From Arthrobacter sp. CDRTa11 (GTDB lineage: Bacteria; Actinomycetota; Actinomycetes; Actinomycetales; Micrococcaceae): 64,000 nucleotides of DNA. The notes under the pieces are model-generated. The model searched no databases, was not told the DNA's origin, and worked only from the letters and a program-made list of their open reading frames with translations. The stretch covers positions 1,674,001 through 1,738,000 of the forward strand of contig NZ_CP044532.1 of the NCBI RefSeq assembly GCF_026427775.1, in the 5' to 3' direction. Position 1 is the stretch's first letter, and every line of letters starts with the position of its first letter. Of the stretch, positions 62,619 to 64,000 are shown piece after piece. The position numbers and the translations under genes were made by a program.

Positions 62619-62728
62619 GGAATCAGCAAACCACCACTTGCGGCCCGCGGCCAGCCGCCAGAGTTCATTCACGCAGGACCGGCCCCGGGCAATGGTGGAC
62701 GGTGCCAAGACACATGGACGGTCCCGAG

Positions 62729-62764
62729 CCGCTTGAACGGTGTCGGCCCGCACCGCTCAAGCGG
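62729..62764. terminator. Candidate hairpin between the DUF4439 gene and the VIT gene
   Basis: CCGCTTGA-A-CGGTG (62729-62742) pairs with CACCG-C-TCAAGCGG (62751-62764), one mismatch, 8-nt loop. There is no T run. It may end the DUF4439 transcript read leftward. Confidence 0.4.
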
Positions 62765-62782
62765 GCCAGGGCCGCTCATGCG

Positions 62783-62818
62783 CCTGACTTCACTCGGGTA
62801 CCTGACTTCACTCGGGTA
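62783..62818. repeat. Exact 18-bp tandem duplication at the DUF4439 stop
   Basis: Two identical 18-bp units (62783-62800 and 62801-62818) follow each other. The right copy contains the last codons Leu-Pro-Glu and stop of the leftward gene, the left copy lies outside it. A recent slippage duplication is likely. Confidence 0.85.
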
Positions 62819-64000
62819 GTTGCGGCAGCTGGGATTCGTCCAGGGTAAGGCCCGGAACAGGACCCGGGTCAGCTCCCCAGTGGACTGTCCTTTGCGCTGC
62901 ATTCAGAAGCGCCGAGACGGCCCACTCGCGGGTGGCACCCTGGCTCATCGCCACCACGTCAGCGTAGACCGGCAACGTACCGGCCTCGATCCGCCCCAGC
63001 CCGGCCGCCGGCGCGTCCAGGAAGGCCTGGCTGAGGATGTAGCCAGGCTGTTGGGGTGGAACCTCCGCGCAGTGGATCCTGCTGTAGTGCACGCCGTCTT
63101 CGACCAGGTCGTGGTGCTGTTCCAGGAGGTCCGACGCCGCAGCCGCCGATGCCGGATCCAGCCGGGTGAGCGCTGCCTGATATCCGTAAACCGCTTCCAG
63201 CTCGGCTTGCACGGCCGAGGTGAGGGCGGCCGCCAGCTCTGTTCCTGACGATGGCTCCGCGGTTCCACAGGTGGCGGCCAGGCTTGCTGGATTGTCCCGG
63301 CCGGGCATGCCTTCTTCCTGAGGCGCGCCTTCTTCCCAGGGCGCGCCTTCAGCCGCGTCCTCTGTTCCGTCTGCCCCCGGGAGGACAGCAGAAGGAGAAG
63401 GTTTGGAGGGAGGGAGTGCGGAAGGAGAAGGTTCAGAGGGGGGAAGAACTGACGGAAGCGCCGGGGCCGGAATGCCGGCGTAGGCGGCAAGTTCCGCGGC
63501 GGCCATGACCTGGGCAGTGCCGGTCCCTGCAAGAAGACGGGCCATTCCGCCGTCGGCCGTCTCCGCATCGGTGAGGCGCCTGGCCCCGCTGGCGGAGAGT
63601 GCGGACGCAAGTTCCGCAGCAGCAACTGGCATCGGCGCGGAGGCCGTGGGCGAAGGTTCTGTTGAAGCAGGGCCGGGTGTTGCTCCTGCCTCCGCAGAGG
63701 ATCCGCCCGGAGTCAGCATCAGGGCCCTGGCCTGGAACGTCAGCAAAGTCACAACGCGGTCCAGGACCACGTTGCCGGATGCCTGGCCGGATCCAGGGCC
63801 AGGGGCGCCGGAACCAGGGGTGCCGGGTGCAACGGCGGGGCCTGCCAGCTCCATGACTGATGCCCGCAATGACATGGCATCAGCGAACGCCGCGGCCCTG
63901 GCCTGCTCGGAGAATGGAGGTTCGGGCGGCGGAGGCGGCTCATGGGGGATCAGGGCGATTCCCAGGCTGAGGATCAGGAGGGCTGTGAGCGACAAAACAG
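62808..64000 (-). CDS. DUF4439-like (ferritin-like fold) protein, cut by the right edge
   Basis: At least 395 residues are visible; the start is a TTG at 63995 or lies beyond the window. The N-terminus has a membrane segment (LTALLILSLGIALIPH) and the central part is Pro/Ser/Ala-rich with SPSALPPSKPSPSAVLP repeats. The C-terminal 140 residues (ALTSAVQAELEAVYGYQAAL, DLLEQHHDLVEDGVHYSRIH and ATREWAVSALLNAAQRTVHW) have the helical pattern of DUF4439 proteins. These may bind metal like ferritins. A related gene, Rv2844, lies next to proS in M. tuberculosis. Confidence 0.75.
   Translation of the reverse strand, partial: VLSLTALLILSLGIALIPHEPPPPPEPPFSEQARAAAFADAMSLRASVMELAGPAVAPGTPGSGAPGPGSGQASGNVVLDRVVTLLTFQARALMLTPGGSSAEAGATPGPASTEPSPTASAPMPVAAAELASALSASGARRLTDAETADGGMARLLAGTGTAQVMAAAELAAYAGIPAPALPSVLPPSEPSPSALPPSKPSPSAVLPGADGTEDAAEGAPWEEGAPQEEGMPGRDNPASLAATCGTAEPSSGTELAAALTSAVQAELEAVYGYQAALTRLDPASAAAASDLLEQHHDLVEDGVHYSRIHCAEVPPQQPGYILSQAFLDAPAAGLGRIEAGTLPVYADVVAMSQGATREWAVSALLNAAQRTVHWGADPGPVPGLTLDESQLPQLPE

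Overview
The window is high-GC actinobacterial DNA. Gene content and order (rpsB-tsf-pyrH-frr-cdsA, dxr-M50 protease-ispG-GNAT, proS, DivIVA-domain repeats, alanine-rich S2 tail) fit the Micrococcaceae, most likely an Arthrobacter or Pseudarthrobacter chromosome. Both edges cut a gene: a restriction-helicase subunit on the left and a DUF4439-like protein on the right.

Region 1 (1 to about 13457) is the right-hand part of an integrated element. Its cargo is a type III restriction (Res) subunit, small membrane proteins (one a twice-frameshifted paralogue), a lipoprotein, a proline-rich surface protein and a PD-(D/E)XK-like protein. A leftward block of tightly overlapping small genes with an ArsR-type regulator follows, then a replication module with a putative HUH (rolling-circle) initiator, and last a rightward tyrosine integrase. 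The element ends in the 3' half of a tRNA gene with a CAU anticodon loop, still followed by what looks like that tRNA's own terminator. The intact tRNA and the other half of the element should lie left of the window.

Region 2 (13.5-20.9 kb) is core chromosome: an acyl-CoA dehydrogenase, an M23-like protein, rpsB with a structured leader, tsf, pyrH, frr, cdsA and a DivIVA-domain protein.

Region 3 (21-30.4 kb) has two sodium:solute symporter modules on either side of a LytS/LytTR two-component pair. The intergenic region between the divergent units carries a CRP/GlxR-type box and a LytTR-type direct repeat. Small membrane proteins, a lipoprotein and an acetyltransferase follow.

Region 4 (30.6-44 kb) is branched-chain amino acid catabolism: a divergent Lrp/AsnC regulator with a BCKDH operon (E1a, E1b, E2), then a divergent TetR regulator with a leucine/isovalerate operon (carboxylase beta and alpha, acyl-CoA dehydrogenase, CoA-transferase A and B, MaoC hydratase, CitE-type lyase). 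The gene set resembles Rv2495c-Rv2504c of Mycobacterium tuberculosis. CRP-like boxes precede both operons and the acetate-type symporter, which suggests shared carbon control.

Region 5 (44-64 kb) holds a lipase maturation factor, two TSUP permeases, dxr, a site-2 protease, a SatD-like regulator pair, ispG, a GNAT enzyme, a lipoprotein, an ABC exporter with its own TetR regulator and a palindromic operator, proS, a PLP decarboxylase, an APH-type kinase, a VIT-family transporter and the DUF4439-like protein.

A repeated promoter design (TANNNT, 6-7 nt, then the start codon, with no Shine-Dalgarno) points to frequent leaderless transcription. All calls come from reading the sequence and recalled family knowledge; no database search was run.
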